Below, in pieces: positions 12,733 to 26,995 of a stretch of DNA of 64,000 nucleotides. The notes beneath the pieces are model-generated. The model was not told where the DNA came from and made no database searches. It saw only the letters and a program-made list of their open reading frames with translations. The stretch spans positions 49,978,583-50,042,582 of the forward strand of contig CM070874.1 of NCBI GenBank assembly GCA_036365515.1, in the 5' to 3' direction. A program made the translations under genes and the position numbers. The stretch's first letter is position 1. Every line of letters begins with the position of its first letter. The DNA is from Torymus aiolomorphi. Its lineage: Eukaryota; Arthropoda; Insecta; Hymenoptera; Torymidae.

Positions 12733-13640
12733 GGAAAGACTGGGGTAAAACCGGATACTTTTTAGAAATTGTTTATTAAAAATAGATAAAAAAATAAAAT
12801 AACAATATTTAACACTAAAATTGTTTTTAGTTTACATTCAGTTAACTGAGAATCAACTTGGTTAGCCAAAAAAATATTTGCAAAAAAAGTTATTAGAAAT
12901 TTACGAAGTATCCGATTTTACCCCGTAAAAAAATTGTCAGGGATAAAACCGGATACTTTCATTATTCTTTCCAAAATTAATTTTAACCGGTATTCGATAT
13001 TCTAGAAATAATACAAAGATGTAAAAACGTTGTTTAATGAAGAAATCTTTTATTAATAATTATAAATTAACGTTTTTTTATAAAAAATCGCTGAAGCCAT
13101 ATTTTCTTCTGACCAGCTTTGCCGGGAAGACTTTCTAATATATTTACGCATTTCTGTACAAAAAGCAAATTAACTTTATATGTATAATGTATAAACAGTG
13201 TACTGAATGTCTATTATTAGTTTATTTTATCATTACATCAAAAAAACAGAGAAAATAAGCTATCCGGTTTTACCCCAAAGTTCGAAAAAAAATTAATTAT
13301 TCATGTTTTGCAATTAAAAGTAAAATTAAGAAACGGAATTGCTCCTACTTATTTATTATAACATAAATAATAAGGTTATGCACGTACTAAAAGAATGTGT
13401 TGCTTACAGGAAAATTATACGCACTATGACTGTTATGATGAATACGGTCTTGCGAGCTAACAAATCTTTGACTTCTATAAAGTCAACACGAGGCTATTTT
13501 TGACATGCCGATCGGATAACAAAATGATAATAGGAACATTCTTAAAGAGATGCCATAGCTGTTATAGATCGCACTAGTAGTAACCGAGAAAGTGAGAATT
13601 CCGGTTTTGCCCCAGTATTCGGTTTTACCCCAGTCTTCCC
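12733..13640. mobile_element. TA-flanked DNA transposon derivative with iterated CCGGTTTTACCCC words
   Basis: The ends are inverted: left GGAAAGACTGGGGTAAAACC, right GGTTTTACCCCAGTCTTCCC, each next to TA (12731-12732 and 13641-13642). The motif CCGG/CCGA-TTTTACCCC or its complement appears at least five times inside (near 12751, 12911, 12944, 13264 and 13620), in both orientations. This is the usual look of subterminal transposase-binding repeats. No transposase ORF remains. A Tc1/mariner-related origin fits the TA duplication but is not proved. Confidence 0.75.
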
Positions 13641-13642
13641 TA

Positions 13643-15308
13643 AGTTGAAAAAAAGTCATTTTTCAATTACTATTCAATTTTAACCTAATATGCCATTTTT
13701 TCCCAATTATATTTACATTGATTTAAATGTAAAATCAAATTTTGAATATTATTTTACAGAAAAATACATTTGTCGACTTTAACTGGCGGTTGCGCAACAG
13801 TTTTTGTACTATCAACTTGCAATTTTGCACATACAATAATTTTCAGTTTTCTAAAAGAAGTGTGAAGCGATTTTAGTTTTAAAGTGGGTTACCTATATAT
13901 TTGTTAAATCTATTTTTATATTGATAAGTTTAGTTTATTCTTAATAAAAGATATTCAAAAATTTGCAGTTGTATCTTAAATCACATCCTTATATTTAACT
14001 TTCTTAAACTTTAAAATTTATCTTTGTCATGCTATTTCATAGTTTATTTTTTCACATTTATTGTGTTGTTTATATTATTTATTGTATATATGCTTTTGTG
14101 TAATTATACAAAATTAATCAATCAATATTTCTCTCTTTCTCGCTCTGTCTCTCTTTCTCCTCCTCTTTACAGTATTTCAAGGAAAAACGTCGAAGCCGTA
14201 TTTTCGTGCCTCTTCGATAGTTCTTCAGCATCCCTCGTATATCTTTCTCTGTACCGTTGTTTGTTTCTTATACTTTCTTTTTCTTTTACCTAGCTGTTCC
14301 TATACTTTTTTGGTCTTCGGTATTTCCATCTTCGTCTTCCTATCTTTATCTTCAAATCTTTTTTTTTAGATTTAAATCTCGGAATAAAATAGAGAAAAAT
14401 AACGGAGAAGGGGAAAAGGAGGAACAAGAGAGAGACAAAGAGAACAAATCCACTTTCGGTGCGGTTGTGCGCGTGCTTGCGAAAGTACTGCTCTGCAGAG
14501 ACTACGAGAGGCGAGAGACTTGATTTATTTCAGCTGGTCGTGCTGGGCATACCAATGACTTGGGGATGACGACGGCATTGTCTGTGTACGTCCCCACCGC
14601 AGGTCAACTGAAGTACGTATATGTGCATGCGTGGTCAGTCACTACTACGTGGACAGACACATCCTCTTCTTTCCTCTTGCTTGACTGACTCTAACTTTTC
14701 TTTTTATTTTTGCCGAGGTCAGTATCGTTGTCTGCTTTTTTATTTCAGATTTTCCGCTCTTTTTTTAAAGAGAAAGAGCTCCTGTATGTCAAAAAATTTG
14801 TATTTTAAAAGACTCACTGACAAGCTGATTTGTATCTTATATAGCGAATTGTTAAGGGGATGTAGGAGCGAACTTTACCGATGGTGACCCTCACCTTGAG
14901 CCGTATTTCTCATTATTCACGCGAAATTTACTTCATGATGTTGATAATTAAGTTGCTAACGATTTGTTATCGTGTAAAGAATGCCGGATCACAGCATTTT
15001 CAATAATCAAAATGTTCAATAATTTATATAATGCAATATTCTTAAAATTGACGCGTGTAATTACGTAAAAGTGACGGTCATCTTACAATTTTCTGTGCAA
15101 AACGGCATCCTCACCTCGCGTCGTATTTCCCATTATTTGTCTTAACTAAAAATGATTAAACGCTGCATAACGTTCATAAACATTCTTTATTATAAGAAGA
15201 ATACGCGATCACCGCATTTTTGTGTTTTACGATTGTATACTTTTTTTATTTATGATATTTGTTTTTGATAGGAAAATTTCAACCAATCAGCATGGCTCCG
15301 ACATCACC
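13643..15308. other. AT-rich spacer with pyrimidine-rich tract
   Basis: No recognised gene. 14130-14370 is rich in CT/TTC words. A slightly GC-richer patch at 14400-14640 contains no defensible exon. Confidence 0.35.
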
Positions 15309-15761
15309 TTAAGGTAGTTCTCTAATATATCAAAAAGTGGGTTTCGAAAGTAACAAAATTCTAGCGTGTTCTTTAAAATCTAAATATTTTTTCTTTATTT
15401 TTTAAAATATAGGTTGCCGACTTATTTTTCAAGAAAAAAATTATTGAAAATGGTACTTTTACATTGAGAGTAAATGACGCCATATAACGCATAACAGGAA
15501 GTAATAGTATTAGTTGATAAAAAAGTGGATTTTCAAAAAGAAAAACATAGCTTAAGAAAGATGAAATTCAGCACTTTCTTTTAAGTTTATCAAATATATG
15601 TCAAGCCGACCTTTTTAAAAAGATATGAATGATTATAAACACAAATAGCAGACGACATGCATGAGAGCGAGAGAGACAGAACGACGCGTATGGCATGCGT
15701 ATGGTATAGTTTGTGCTCTCGCTGACCGCACAAACTATAACGCGTTAGAGAACTACCTTAA
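15309..15761. mobile_element. TTAA-flanked MITE (piggyBac-type)
   Basis: TTAA lies at both edges (15309-15312 and 15758-15761). The inverted ends are GGTAGTTCTCTAA and TTAGAGAACTACC. The inside (about 445 bp) has no transposase. TTAA duplication is characteristic of piggyBac, so this is likely a deletion derivative. Confidence 0.7.
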
Positions 15762-16723
15762 GGGTGAAAAAAGAGAGACCATGAAGATACAATTAACTAT
15801 CAGAGATGGGGGTTTCATTAAAGGTGTTTTTATATTAGAAGGTCCACATCTATTTTTATAATTTTAATTTAAAAACACTTTTTTAAGTGAGATAGTTGTT
15901 ACTTACATCTATTTTCTATTCTCGTCAACTATGAAATATAATACCTTAAGAACAAGCGAATTATTGTTACTGTATGATACGTTAAAAATGTTTACTTGTC
16001 ACAAACTAACAAGGAGAGTTCACACCTCTGGGAAACGGATTTTATACTTTAATGCTTTAGTCGATTTTTGGTATCTAAAACAGAAGCTCAAGTAAGTATG
16101 AACTTTTTTCCCGCAAATACGGGAAATATGAACTTTTCCCCGCAAATGCGGGATATATTATGAAATTTTTTCCCGCAAATGTGGGAAAAAGGTAACATTA
16201 GTTGCAAGAGCGAAACAAGTCTAAATTTGGTCCCGCTTTTCAAGGAAAAAGTGGCCATTTTTGTTGAGATGGGAATAAATACATAAGTAGCCGTATTAAA
16301 GTGAATGATTCAGTGAGATAGAGAGGATTAATGAACTCGTGAAAATAGCCTGTTTAAAACGATAAGTTGGCGTTCGTGAATTCGCTATGGGAGACCCATC
16401 GCCAGCGCCGCTGGTAGTAACGTTGTAAATGTAGGTAGGGTGGTAAATACATGCAGCAGTATTGGAAAAAGGGACAAATTTAGATTAGGAAATTAATAAC
16501 CACACCATAGCACAGTGATCCGTTGTGCAAATTTAAAGATGATTACACTCGATATAAATTACAAAACGACAATAAATTATTAAAGTGAATTGAACGATCG
16601 CATAACGAATTTTCGACAAGATAACCTCAAACGCGTGCACACACACACACACACACACACACGCAGCGATGTGGGCATTTTCTAAAAATTATCTATTTCG
16701 CTTGCAGTGGTCACAATAGAATA
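15762..16723. other. Spacer with three tandem hairpins and a short CA repeat
   Basis: At 16105-16188 the hairpin word CCCGCAAAT-(A/G)(C/T)-GGGA occurs three times at 28- to 33-bp spacing, each preceded by a TATGAA(C/A)TTTT-like stretch. A CA microsatellite lies at 16638-16662. No gene is recognised. Confidence 0.6.
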
Positions 16724-16850
16724 TCGTGCAACTAGGGAGGAAAGTTGAGTTTTTCTAGCGAGGATGATGATTGAGCATGAGCGCAGGCACGATACACGAT
16801 TGCTCAATATCATTATCCGAGTCTGAAAAAGTCAATTGCTCCCTTGTTGC
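16724..16850. repeat. Short foldback
   Basis: Left arm beginning GTGCAACTAGGGAGGAAAG and ending TGATTGAGC pairs with the right arm GCTCAATATCATTATCC...CTCCCTTGTTGCAC. Several mismatches indicate an older small MITE or hairpin. Confidence 0.6.
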
Positions 16851-17385
16851 ACATAGTATTTTTTTAATGAGCGCAGGAGTAGGACCTTTTTTACACATGG
16901 TGGATGGGCATTTCGAGTCGTCATAACGGGAGACTAAATTTTCTTTCTCCCGTGGTAGCGGAAGGAAAAGTATAACTTTCCATTCCGCTGCTATCTAGAC
17001 GCTCAAAATACTCGAGATGAAAAGGGCCTTTTTCATGCACGAATTGAAATATAAACATTTCTGACATGTAACCAAAAAAAATTGTCTTTTCCACTATGAC
17101 AAAGTTTCCTAATAGATAGATCACTTTCAACTGGGACTTTATAGCCATACTATTTTTATGAATCATAGAACACAACTTTTCGGTTTTTAAATGCAAGAAA
17201 TAAAATAAAATTCATGAAAAATGTCTATTTGAACTGATTGAAAAAAGTTTACAGCTTAAAACAATTATGGAGCAACCTGTAGAACATAATAGTATTTACG
17301 GATGCAATAAAGAAATAACCGAATTCCCAATGGAATAATTGTACATTAAATATCAAATTTGATACGCTCATTTACTCCATGCTCA
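16851..17385. other. AT-rich spacer
   Basis: No gene or repeat is recognised. Confidence 0.4.
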
Positions 17386-17578
<193 letters not shown>

Positions 17579-17715
17579 GTACAGGGCTGCAATTACTTCA
17601 TATACAGGATGTACGTGACAGGGATTTTTCACTAATAAGGTACGGCGCATCCCCTCAGGGTGCAAGAATGTACACGCATACGAGCTTGCGTCATAGAGTC
17701 GCCAAGCCAAACCCC

Positions 17716-17719
<4 letters not shown>

Positions 17720-17782
<63 letters not shown>
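17720..17782. repeat. (CT)n microsatellite
   Basis: Uninterrupted CT repeat of about 63 bp. Confidence 0.95.
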
Positions 17783-17785
<3 letters not shown>

Positions 17786-20145
17786 GAAACTTCTCCATAG
17801 ATTTCTCGCCAGGGCTACATCACGACAGCGGCATCAACAAATTTCCTTAGTTTGGTGCCCTTCTCATGTGTGGCTATATGTATGTGTCTAGCAGAGGAAC
17901 AACGTCGACGAAAACTTCGCGAGCCTGAGCCCGAACAAGCGAAGCGAAGAGGACAGAGGTGGAGATAGAAGATGAGAGAAGGGGGAATGTAGAGCAAGTT
18001 CTGGGACTTTTCGACTAGCATATAGCACATAGACGCGCTTACGAATAGCAGAGCACTGTTTGGACGCGGATGTATAACCGTCATATGTGACTGCGATGAA
18101 TTTCGTGTATAAAATTGTTAGCGTTTGGTTTCACGGAAAAACGATCAAATAAAATCTTTAAGAATTTTGAATAATTTGTTCAAAAAGTTGAAATGTAGTT
18201 TAAAAAAAAATTGTGTATAAAAAACAATTTTACTATCAACTTAGTTTAATGTCAAAATCATTTTTTTTTTAATATAAAACACCATTACAAAAGAAAATTG
18301 CTGCATTTTAAGAAGAAAGATGCCTATAGTATTTCATACTTTGCTTGCTCTATGAAGCTTTCAGTGCGTACAAGGAAATATTTTTTTCAATTGCACTTTA
18401 GAACTTATTGTTAAATTATATGGGAGTCCATTAGAAGCCGACCACATTTTTTGCACAAAAGGTAGATACTCTGTTTTACTTGTTTGTAATCATACGCAGA
18501 GTTTTCAAGAAGAAAGCAAACTACATAATATCGATCGACTTTTCCTGTACTTTCTCGTGGTGTAGTTAATTTGTTTTTTATTGCAAAGTGCTTTTTGGCA
18601 ATCAAAAGTTTATACTACTAAAAAACGACGGGTTCAGAGATTTACAGGTGTGGTCAATTTTAAATCAGAAAAGATAATTTTTCTGGTATATTTTCTAGTT
18701 TTTTCTTGTTGTAAACTTGTAAGTTGAATATACAAGCTTCAAAAGTCATGAGCATCACCCTACTGTTCAGTATTAATAGCACGATTTTAGATCGAACTAT
18801 TTATTTGTCACTTTAAGGTAACTCGAGGTAATTCGGCCACTAATCTAATTCGGACACTTTTCTAATTTTCTACCGCCACTTATCCGAAAACATTCGCCAC
18901 CCCCAATTACATTGCGCTCTTTGCCTAATTGTTGTACTAACGTACACCTCGGGTATATGATATAAAATCGGCGCACTTACCTGTTTATAGTTTCATATCA
19001 TAGAACTCTTGAATATCCCATGGTTGCATGCTTTCGTCGATAAAATTTGATTTAATAATATTCAAAGTAAGGAAGTTCCGCCTTATATTTCACAGAATAA
19101 GAATAAGTTATCATTTGTTTGAAAAAACTATAAATAGCAGAAAATCCTATTTAATTTAGTTCAAGTCAATAATTCGTTAGGTTTCCTAACAGATTTAAAA
19201 AACTAGCAGGAATATTGTGTACTCAGAAAAGGGTGAAAAAAAAAATACCAAAATAATACGCAGTGGAAGCTGCGAGATCCGCAATTAGTAGCGCTGACCA
19301 TGCTTCTCGGCAAAATCAAGTTGCTTCCGAGCTAAAACGGCTCTTTCTGAGGAACTCTTTCACGGCATCCACTCGTATTAGTTATGTTTGAGTGCACGCA
19401 GAAAGAGCAAAAGCAAGATTTGTATATATATATATATGTGTGCAAGGCGGAGATGGGTTTCATATCCGCGGACCTGTAAATTCGAGATAAAGTTCCTATT
19501 GCGGTAGTAGGGCAGAGCTTTTTTCAGACGGAAGATAAGTTTGTCGGACGTGTGAAAGAAAGTGAAAGGATACGTGCAATTACAAAGTGTCACTCCTTTT
19601 GCGGTTGTTTGAAACGTTATAGAACTTTTAAGAAATACAAAAGTCCCTTTTAATTAAATCTTTCAAACTTATTATTACTGGATTATTATTTTAAGGTGTT
19701 GTTGAGTGGAATACAACATTTTTGTCGATCATTTCGATACAACTAAACTCGAGAGAAAATCTAGCAATCTGGTCAAAAGTTTTTATAACAAATTCTTGCA
19801 GGAGCTGCTTTATTAACAGTGCGAATATTCTAACGAACCCCTCTTTTGTGATGCACGCATGCATCCCAGAGGTTTGAGGGAATAAAAGCTAAGAACTTCT
19901 AAAATCTAATTCTAAATGTCGCGATATTCGGTTAGCGAAAAGTTAGTGTAATTGAAATTAAAGTTATAAGCGACTCTGCGCTCGCGGCGCGGCGTGGCGC
20001 GGGTCCGGTGCACTCAGACAACAGATTACACTATAGTGCCAAGGTAATAATGGTATACTCCAATGATTTTATACAATGATTAATGGTCAAACATCTACTT
20101 GAATTTTAATGCAATTACGTGAGTAAACATGTGCATATTCAAGTA
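17783..20145. other. Intron-like spacer
   Basis: No exon is recognised. GC-richer patches lie at 17880-17960 and 19975-20015 (runs of GCGG/GGCG). The latter could be a CpG-rich regulatory patch. A short TA repeat is at 19421-19437. Confidence 0.35.
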
Positions 20146-20357
20146 CAGTGGAACCTCGCTAACTCGAACCTCTATAACTCGAAAACCTCTCTAACACGAA
20201 AAAAATGCATGTCCCTTGAAAAAACCTCCGTATCTCGAAGAAATACAATGTGAAATAAGAACCTCTCTAAACTCAAATTTTCGCGGCCAATGAAAACTCT
20301 ATAACTCGAAATATTCGACTTATCTTCAGTACGTGTTTATACACAGTGACTGTAACA

Positions 20358-21423
20358 ATGAGTACTCCAAAACGAAAAGTAAAGTGTTTAAGCATTGCTG
20401 ATAAGAATAATAGAAGCAGTTAAAAATAAAGAGAAAAGTAAACAAACAATTTCTGCAGAATTTCAAATTCCAGCTAGTACTTTATCAACAATATTAAAAA
20501 ATCAAGATGAAATTTCAAGTCGTTTCGAAAGTGGAGATAGTACTCGTAAAAGAAAACGAGAAGTTGAATTTCCAAGTGTCGAGAAAGCATTATTGGAGTG
20601 GTTCAGACAGTGCAGAAAAAAAAATGCAAAAATATCTGGTCCTGTATTGCAAGAAAAAGCTGAACAGCTTGCTAAACAGTTAGGATTTTTAGATTTTAAA
20701 GCTAGTAACGGTTGGCTTGAAAAATTTAAGAATAGAAACGGAATTGTTTTTCGCACAGTTTGTGGCGAAGTGCTGATGTAAACATCGACGTCTGCGATGC
20801 TTGGAAGTAAAAATTAGAAATAATCACAAAGCCGTATAGACTCGACGATGTGTTCAATGCAGACGAAACAGGTTTGAAAGTTTATTTTACAATTTTGAAT
20901 AGAATCAATAGCAATTTGTGACAATTTTCATATTTCATCAACAGGTTTGTTTTACAAATGTTCTCCTGACAAAACTCTCACTTTTAAAGATGACAATTGC
21001 TTTGGAGGTAAACATAGTAAAGAGAGAATAACCGTTTTATTAGCTGCTAATGTAAGTGGTTCTGAAAAACTCAAACCTTTGGTGATTGGTAAATCATTAA
21101 AGCCACGATGTTTTCGGGGAGTCAAATCATTACCTGTTGAATATCAAGCGAACAAGAAAGCTTGGATGACTTCAATTATGTTTGTTGATTGGTTGTTGGA
21201 TCTTAATAAGAAGATGAAAGTACAAAATCGAAAAATCCTGCTAATTATTGATAATTGTATTGCACATAACAATTTACCGTCTCTAAGTAATGTAAATGTT
21301 CAATTTTTTCCACCATTAATAGAGATTAATAGAGATTCCAGATTAATAGAGAATACTGTTCAACAACAAAAAATTAAATCAAGTTGTCAGTTGCAAATAA
21401 CACAATTTTTTAAACGGCAATAG
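20358..21423 (+). pseudogene. Tigger/pogo transposase pseudogene
   Basis: The ORF would start at 20358 (STPKRKVKCLSIADK). A frameshift near 20405 leads into a CENP-B-type helix-turn-helix (IIEAVKNKEKSKQTISAEF, then PASTLSTILKN) and a second DNA-binding domain (GPVLQEKAEQLAKQLGF, NGWLEKFKNRNGIVFR). Another frameshift near 20772 and a stop at about 20808 precede the first catalytic aspartate block FNADETG. The frame then breaks across 20872-20944 and resumes with LFYKCSPDK. The second aspartate lies in ILLIIDNCIAHN. The third-acid region (usually LQPLDQG) is deleted: the text jumps from FFPP to a C-terminal tail. It cannot make active transposase. Confidence 0.9.
20872..20944 (+). other. 73-bp intron-like interruption within Tigger transposase
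   Basis: Removing this segment joins DETG to LFYK exactly. It begins GTTTGA and ends TCAACAG, so it has GT-AG borders. The ten bases AACAGGTTTG are present at both junctions as a direct repeat. It may be a short spliceosomal intron or a small insertion. Confidence 0.6.
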
Positions 21424-21607
21424 CACATTATATTGTAATGAAATGCATGAATAGTTATAAAATAAACTTATAAGCATGAATATATGTATGTATAATTTCT
21501 AATGTATAAAATTTTTTGTAGAAGACGACCTCTGTAACTCGAAAACCTCTATAACTCGAAAAAAATTATTGGTTCCTTGGAGTTCGAGTTAGCGAGGTTC
21601 CACTGTA

Positions 21608-22007
21608 TATAATTCGAATAATGTCAATGTTCTTCTTTCGTAATGCTTTGTATTTACATTATTGATAATACTGTATTGTAATTTTACTAGGAATGACTTG
21701 AAAGAAAAATCATTTTCATAATCATTTTACCATTCTATGCATTTTATTAAATTGGTTGGATCGCTGTTTTAATGTTAATTAATCGCCAAATTAGCGTGGG
21801 TTTTGATTATATATATTGTTTACCTGGCAACACAGGCTTGGATGCACTATCAAAATGTAAAAATTCAATGATATAAAAACAGTCGCCAGTATCGTTAAAA
21901 ACAAATCAATTTTCCACGCCTCCAATGTAAAATATTATCTCTCGTAACTGAAAGAGCCAATCTACAGTCGATGATAGAAAAATATTGCCATCAATACATA
22001 ATAATCC
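21608..22007. other. AT-rich spacer
   Basis: No gene is recognised. Confidence 0.4.
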
Positions 22008-22172
22008 ATGGCCGAGGGCTACGCGTACGCCGACGGCCACACGCGTCCCGGCGAGGGGCCGCAGCATCATCAACACCGGCGGTCGGGCTTATCAGGCTCG
22101 GAACAGGTGATCCCACAGTGTGCGGCTGGTACGCGGTCGACAGCGGCGGCGGTAGCGCAGCACGCAGCCTTT
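22008..22172 (+). CDS. Candidate first coding exon in GC-rich island
   Basis: A sharp GC-rich island spans about 22005-22385 in AT-rich DNA. A frame starts at 22008 in a good context (TCCATGG) and reads MAEGYAYADGHTRPGEGPQ, then HHQHRRSGLSGSEQ. It then reaches CAGGTGATC at about 22104-22112, a usable splice donor. If unspliced it stops at 22172. Other frames are also open, as expected for GC-rich DNA, so coding status is not secure. The product is unknown and no domain is visible. It could be the first exon of a plus-strand gene, or a CpG-rich promoter without coding function. Confidence 0.35.
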
Positions 22173-22389
22173 TGACCGTTTTCCCTTCGCGAGGATCGGG
22201 CGCGCACGCAGAAGTGCACCGAGATAAGCCCGTCCGGATTATGACCTCGCCGACGCGTGAATGGAAGAAGAGTTGCGCCACCAGCGCGTGCGCAAACTCT
22301 TTCGGGATTTGATATATCTAGATAAATACTGTGCAGGACGCGTATAGCGAAGAATGTAGAGCGCGACGGGTACGCTGCCATTGTTTATT

Positions 22390-23690
22390 AATCTAGTATT
22401 GCGTCCATTGTACTTGTTAATGCATTGGTGATGGGTTTTATTTTCATTTTAAAAACGATTTATTAATGTGATGCTATTTTTCAAATTATTAGTTACTTCA
22501 CTTTTAACATTTAGTTACTTTTAGGTTCATGTTCGGTTTTAATAGGAACTGACCTCTTACTCATTAAACTAACAATACAAGCTTCTCTACAAATGATTTC
22601 GAAAATGATATTCCTTAGATCTGCATTTATTTTGTATCTGGATATAGATTCATTTGCTCATTTCATTTTTATATTTTTATAAATTCACTTTTTTTTGCAA
22701 AAGATTTGAGTTTTTAATTAAATTTAAATGAAATACAATGTTTGTGAATTCATATACGATATAGGAGAAGCCCAGTGCTAGTTAGAGTCCAGTAGTGGTC
22801 ACCAGACGATTCTCGTTCCTATATTTCTATTTAAATATAGAGTTTTAGAAGTTACATTAGGATTTAGTACCAGAACTGAATCACAGTGTCAAAAGTTTGG
22901 ATAATAAGTCGGACAGTATTTTGGGCAATGAGTGGGAGGTGTCTTCGGGCTGATATAATTTCTTAGCGGCCTAGTGAGATTTAATATGAAATAATACCTT
23001 CTTCGCTTAGTATCGGTCATTCCATAAGTGTCTAGTACCGACTATATATAGGGCACATATTGAGTGTTGATGTCAACTAAAATAAATATTATTTTTCTTT
23101 AATTAATGTCCGGATAAATATATATGCGAAGAAAAATTATGTAGGAAAATTTACAATTTAGGTATATAAAATTACTATTTTACAAAGTAGCGCTGGAACA
23201 AGCTTCATTATGTAGTAAGATTTGCTTATTCAACCCTTTTGTTTCTTATATTCTTGTTATTTATTATTTATATTTAATTGTATTTAGTTTTAAAAGTATA
23301 AATACATTTTTACACTGAATAGAATTAAATATTAGATAGAGATTAAAAAATTTTCGATGCTGTCGGGATTCAATCCTAGGACCTTTGGAACTTTAGTAGG
23401 ACGTGCTATACGTTTTACCTATTTGATCTTTGATTACTTTCCAATATACAATTTTATCATTCGAGGCAATCTATTTATCCTTGAACGATCTCAAAATCTC
23501 GAATAATACAACCGATCTCGAATCTCCAAAGAAGTAAAAAACTTAAGTCTTATTTTGAGGGAGTTTTCAGAGCATTTTTGAGAGTCTTTTTCGTAAGGGG
23601 TCCCTTATATAATTTTAGCATTTGAGTTGGGCATCAATTTTCGCGAGCCGATCTCAAATCTCGAAGTTGATCATGAATCTCGAAAGGAGT
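22390..23690. other. AT-rich spacer with tRNA-like remnant
   Basis: No exon is recognised. On the minus strand at about 23365-23425 the word GGATTGAATCCC resembles a B box preceded by tRNA-like sequence, possibly an old SINE. From about 23455 words such as GATCTCGAA and CTCAAATCTCGAA recur, related to 51330-51410. Confidence 0.35.
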
Positions 23691-23699
23691 GAAAAAAAG

Positions 23700-23870
23700 A
23701 CGAGCGGTAGCGCGCGTAGCGCGCTTATTAACCTGTAGTATTTTAAAACTCACTACTTTAATTAGCTAGGGATCCGTTACTTTCTCTCCCCACCACGGCG
23801 TCTGTGGCAAATCCCTCTGAAAGTAAAGGATCCCTATAATTAGCCCGCTACGCGCGCTACCGTTCGTTTC
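23700..23870. repeat. Small inverted repeat with GC-rich ends
   Basis: Left GAGCGGTAGCGCGCGTAGCG pairs with right CGCTACGCGCGCTACCGTTC around a 120-bp centre. Related CGCGCGAAGCG-type words occur at 36325 and 46945. Confidence 0.6.
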
Positions 23871-23939
23871 TAAGGAACAAAATGAGATCTTTAAAACTAA
23901 AATAGATTAAAAACAAAAAAGGTTCCAGTGTTTTATCAA

Positions 23940-24872
<933 letters not shown>

Positions 24873-25068
24873 TACAATTATAGATGATTGCTGTCTTTGT
24901 TATTATAAACTAAAGTAAAATATATTTAATTTGAAGGAGTAAAATATATTTAAAGTTATTTAAATTTTTCTCATTTTATATATATTTTTGAAACTCCGTG
25001 CGATAAATCCCACTTATACGCAGGGATTATGTAAAAAATAATGTTCAATATACACGTGATAAACATAA

Positions 25069-25653
25069 CACAGCCGCACAAAAAAAAGAAAAGATTCTGT
25101 GCTTTAGATCGGACTATCGTATCTTGGTGTATTTTGGCCCCCTAAGTATGATTCCAAGGTCAGAATTCGTCCACCACATCTGAATTTGGAGATATCATTA
25201 GGTATAACATTTTTGAGATATCTTAAAAAACAAAGTAAAAACAATTCTTTTGTTAATCTTTTCTACAAAACAATGTACAATTTTTTTTCTCCGAGATCTA
25301 AATATCTGAATTTTGTAAACTCGCACATATCTCTTAAAATAAAATTGTTTATTTCTATCTCGAAATTTACATGTTCAGATCAACGAGAAAAAAAAATTGT
25401 AGAAGGATGGTGTAAAGTTGGTCTTGAAAGGCTCAAACAATGCTACATTGTTTTGTAGAAAACATTAACAAAAAATTGTTTTTACTTTGTTTTTTAAGAT
25501 ATCTCAAAAATCTGATACCTAATGATATCTCCAAATTCAGACGTGGTGGACGAATTCAGACCTTGGAATCATACTTAGGGGGCCAAAGTACACCGAGATA
25601 TGATAGTCCGATCTAAAGTACGCAGAACCTTTTCTTTTTTTTGTGGGGCTGTG
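25069..25653. mobile_element. Palindromic MITE, TAA-flanked
   Basis: The ends are CACAGCC and GGCTGTG with TAA outside each (25066-25068 and 25654-25656). The arms pair over about 200 bp, for example TAGATCGGACTATC on the left with GATAGTCCGATCTA on the right, and GGAGATATCATTAGGTAT with its complement. The 3-bp TAA duplication suggests a PIF/Harbinger-type derivative. No transposase remains. Confidence 0.8.
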
Positions 25654-25656
25654 TAA

Positions 25657-26995
25657 TTCTCGCACGAGTGTGAGTTTGTCGCCCGAACGAAACGAGAGTC
25701 TTTTTTATCGCACCAGTACCCAAATGTTCTATTTTTTTTACTTTTTTTTTAACATGTGCGTTTTGTTCGAGTAACTAACTAACTTGCTACTATAAATAAT
25801 GTAATTTTCTTCATTCTTAATTTTTCGTTTCAAGAATACGAGGAGACGTTAGTAATAATAAAGATAAGTATTTTAACATAATTTTAAAACTCTTTGATAC
25901 CCACGACTGTGTATTAAGCATCGTTAAAACTAGTGAATCTGTGAAAGATTAAGTGTCAGTTGCTAGGCAACACTTTTTGATGACGACAAAATATGAACAT
26001 ATGTATATGTACAGATTTCGGCATCTATTAGGCTGATTTTGACCAGACAGGGTTTATTCTTTTTCTTTTTGTTTACTTATTTCGAAAAAAAATTTTTTTA
26101 TTGTAAATTTTTTATGTTATATCGTTTTTTCGATTTTTTATTTGTAATTTTATCATTTTTTTTATACATATAAGCTAATGTTATTGATGTATTATTACTG
26201 CACTTGCAACAGAATAAAATAATCTATAATTTAAGAAAATATTGTGTTGGTTGCAATAGTCAGCTATTAGTTATTGGTGAATATGTGATTTTTAATTAAT
26301 AGATTAATATCTTAAAAATAAAAGAGATATCGTAATGAAATTTTTGTTCCATATTTATTGTTTATGTAGAAATTCACAATTTGTCTATAATAATTGTACA
26401 ACGAATCTAGGATGGATTGTGCGTAAAATATTAATTATTATAGTCAACTAAAAATACTTTCATTATATTTCGTTATAGTTGGTTTTGCTATGGGAGCAGA
26501 CACTGTGCAATTCTCCTTTAATATGAGATCTTTGATTAAACTAGCGGAAGCTATCCTTTCTATCTCACGCCTCAGAATAATTATATCGAAATCTAACTTG
26601 ACTTAAAATAATTTGTGCAAGCTGCCGCTCGCTCTCTCATTCCACACGTACACAGAGCTATATCTATTCGTTCGCGTGCGTGAGCACAGATGTAACGCCG
26701 GTTATAAGGGAGAAAAGCGAGGGAGTGCACATGTTGGTTTAGAATTCAGTTTCGCCCTGTAGCTCAAACAAGTTGAGTACCACAGTGAGGCTTCTATTAA
26801 TTACAGATGTGGTTGCGTACACAAAGTGGACTCCCTTTATCAATTTAATGATACACGCTTGTGTGATTCCATGATATAGCGTGAAATCAATTCATAGGCG
26901 TATAATCGCAGAAGTTTATTTGCTTATCCAATGAAGGTGTGTAAGGCATTGCTCTAAAGAATATTTTTTCGGCTTTATCGGTACTCTAAAGACTT
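25657..26995. other. AT-rich spacer with a dispersed repeat fragment
   Basis: 25662-25725 contains GTGAGTTTGTCGCCCGA followed by CGAA repeats and TTTTTTATCGCAC. The same sequence recurs at about 57425-57485, so it is a dispersed repeat. 26610-26790 is GC-richer and unexplained. Confidence 0.5.

Larger units (their letters stand above)
20146..21605 (+). mobile_element. Tigger/pogo-type DNA transposon, internally deleted
   Basis: Terminal inverted repeats CAGTGGAACCTCGCTAACTC and its complement at the right end are flanked by TA on each side (20144-20145 and 21606-21607), the pogo/Tigger signature. Just inside each end the word CTCTATAACTCGAAA is iterated (about six times on the left, three on the right), presumably transposase-binding repeats. 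The 1,460-bp length is short for an autonomous Tigger, and the transposase within is broken. Confidence 0.92.
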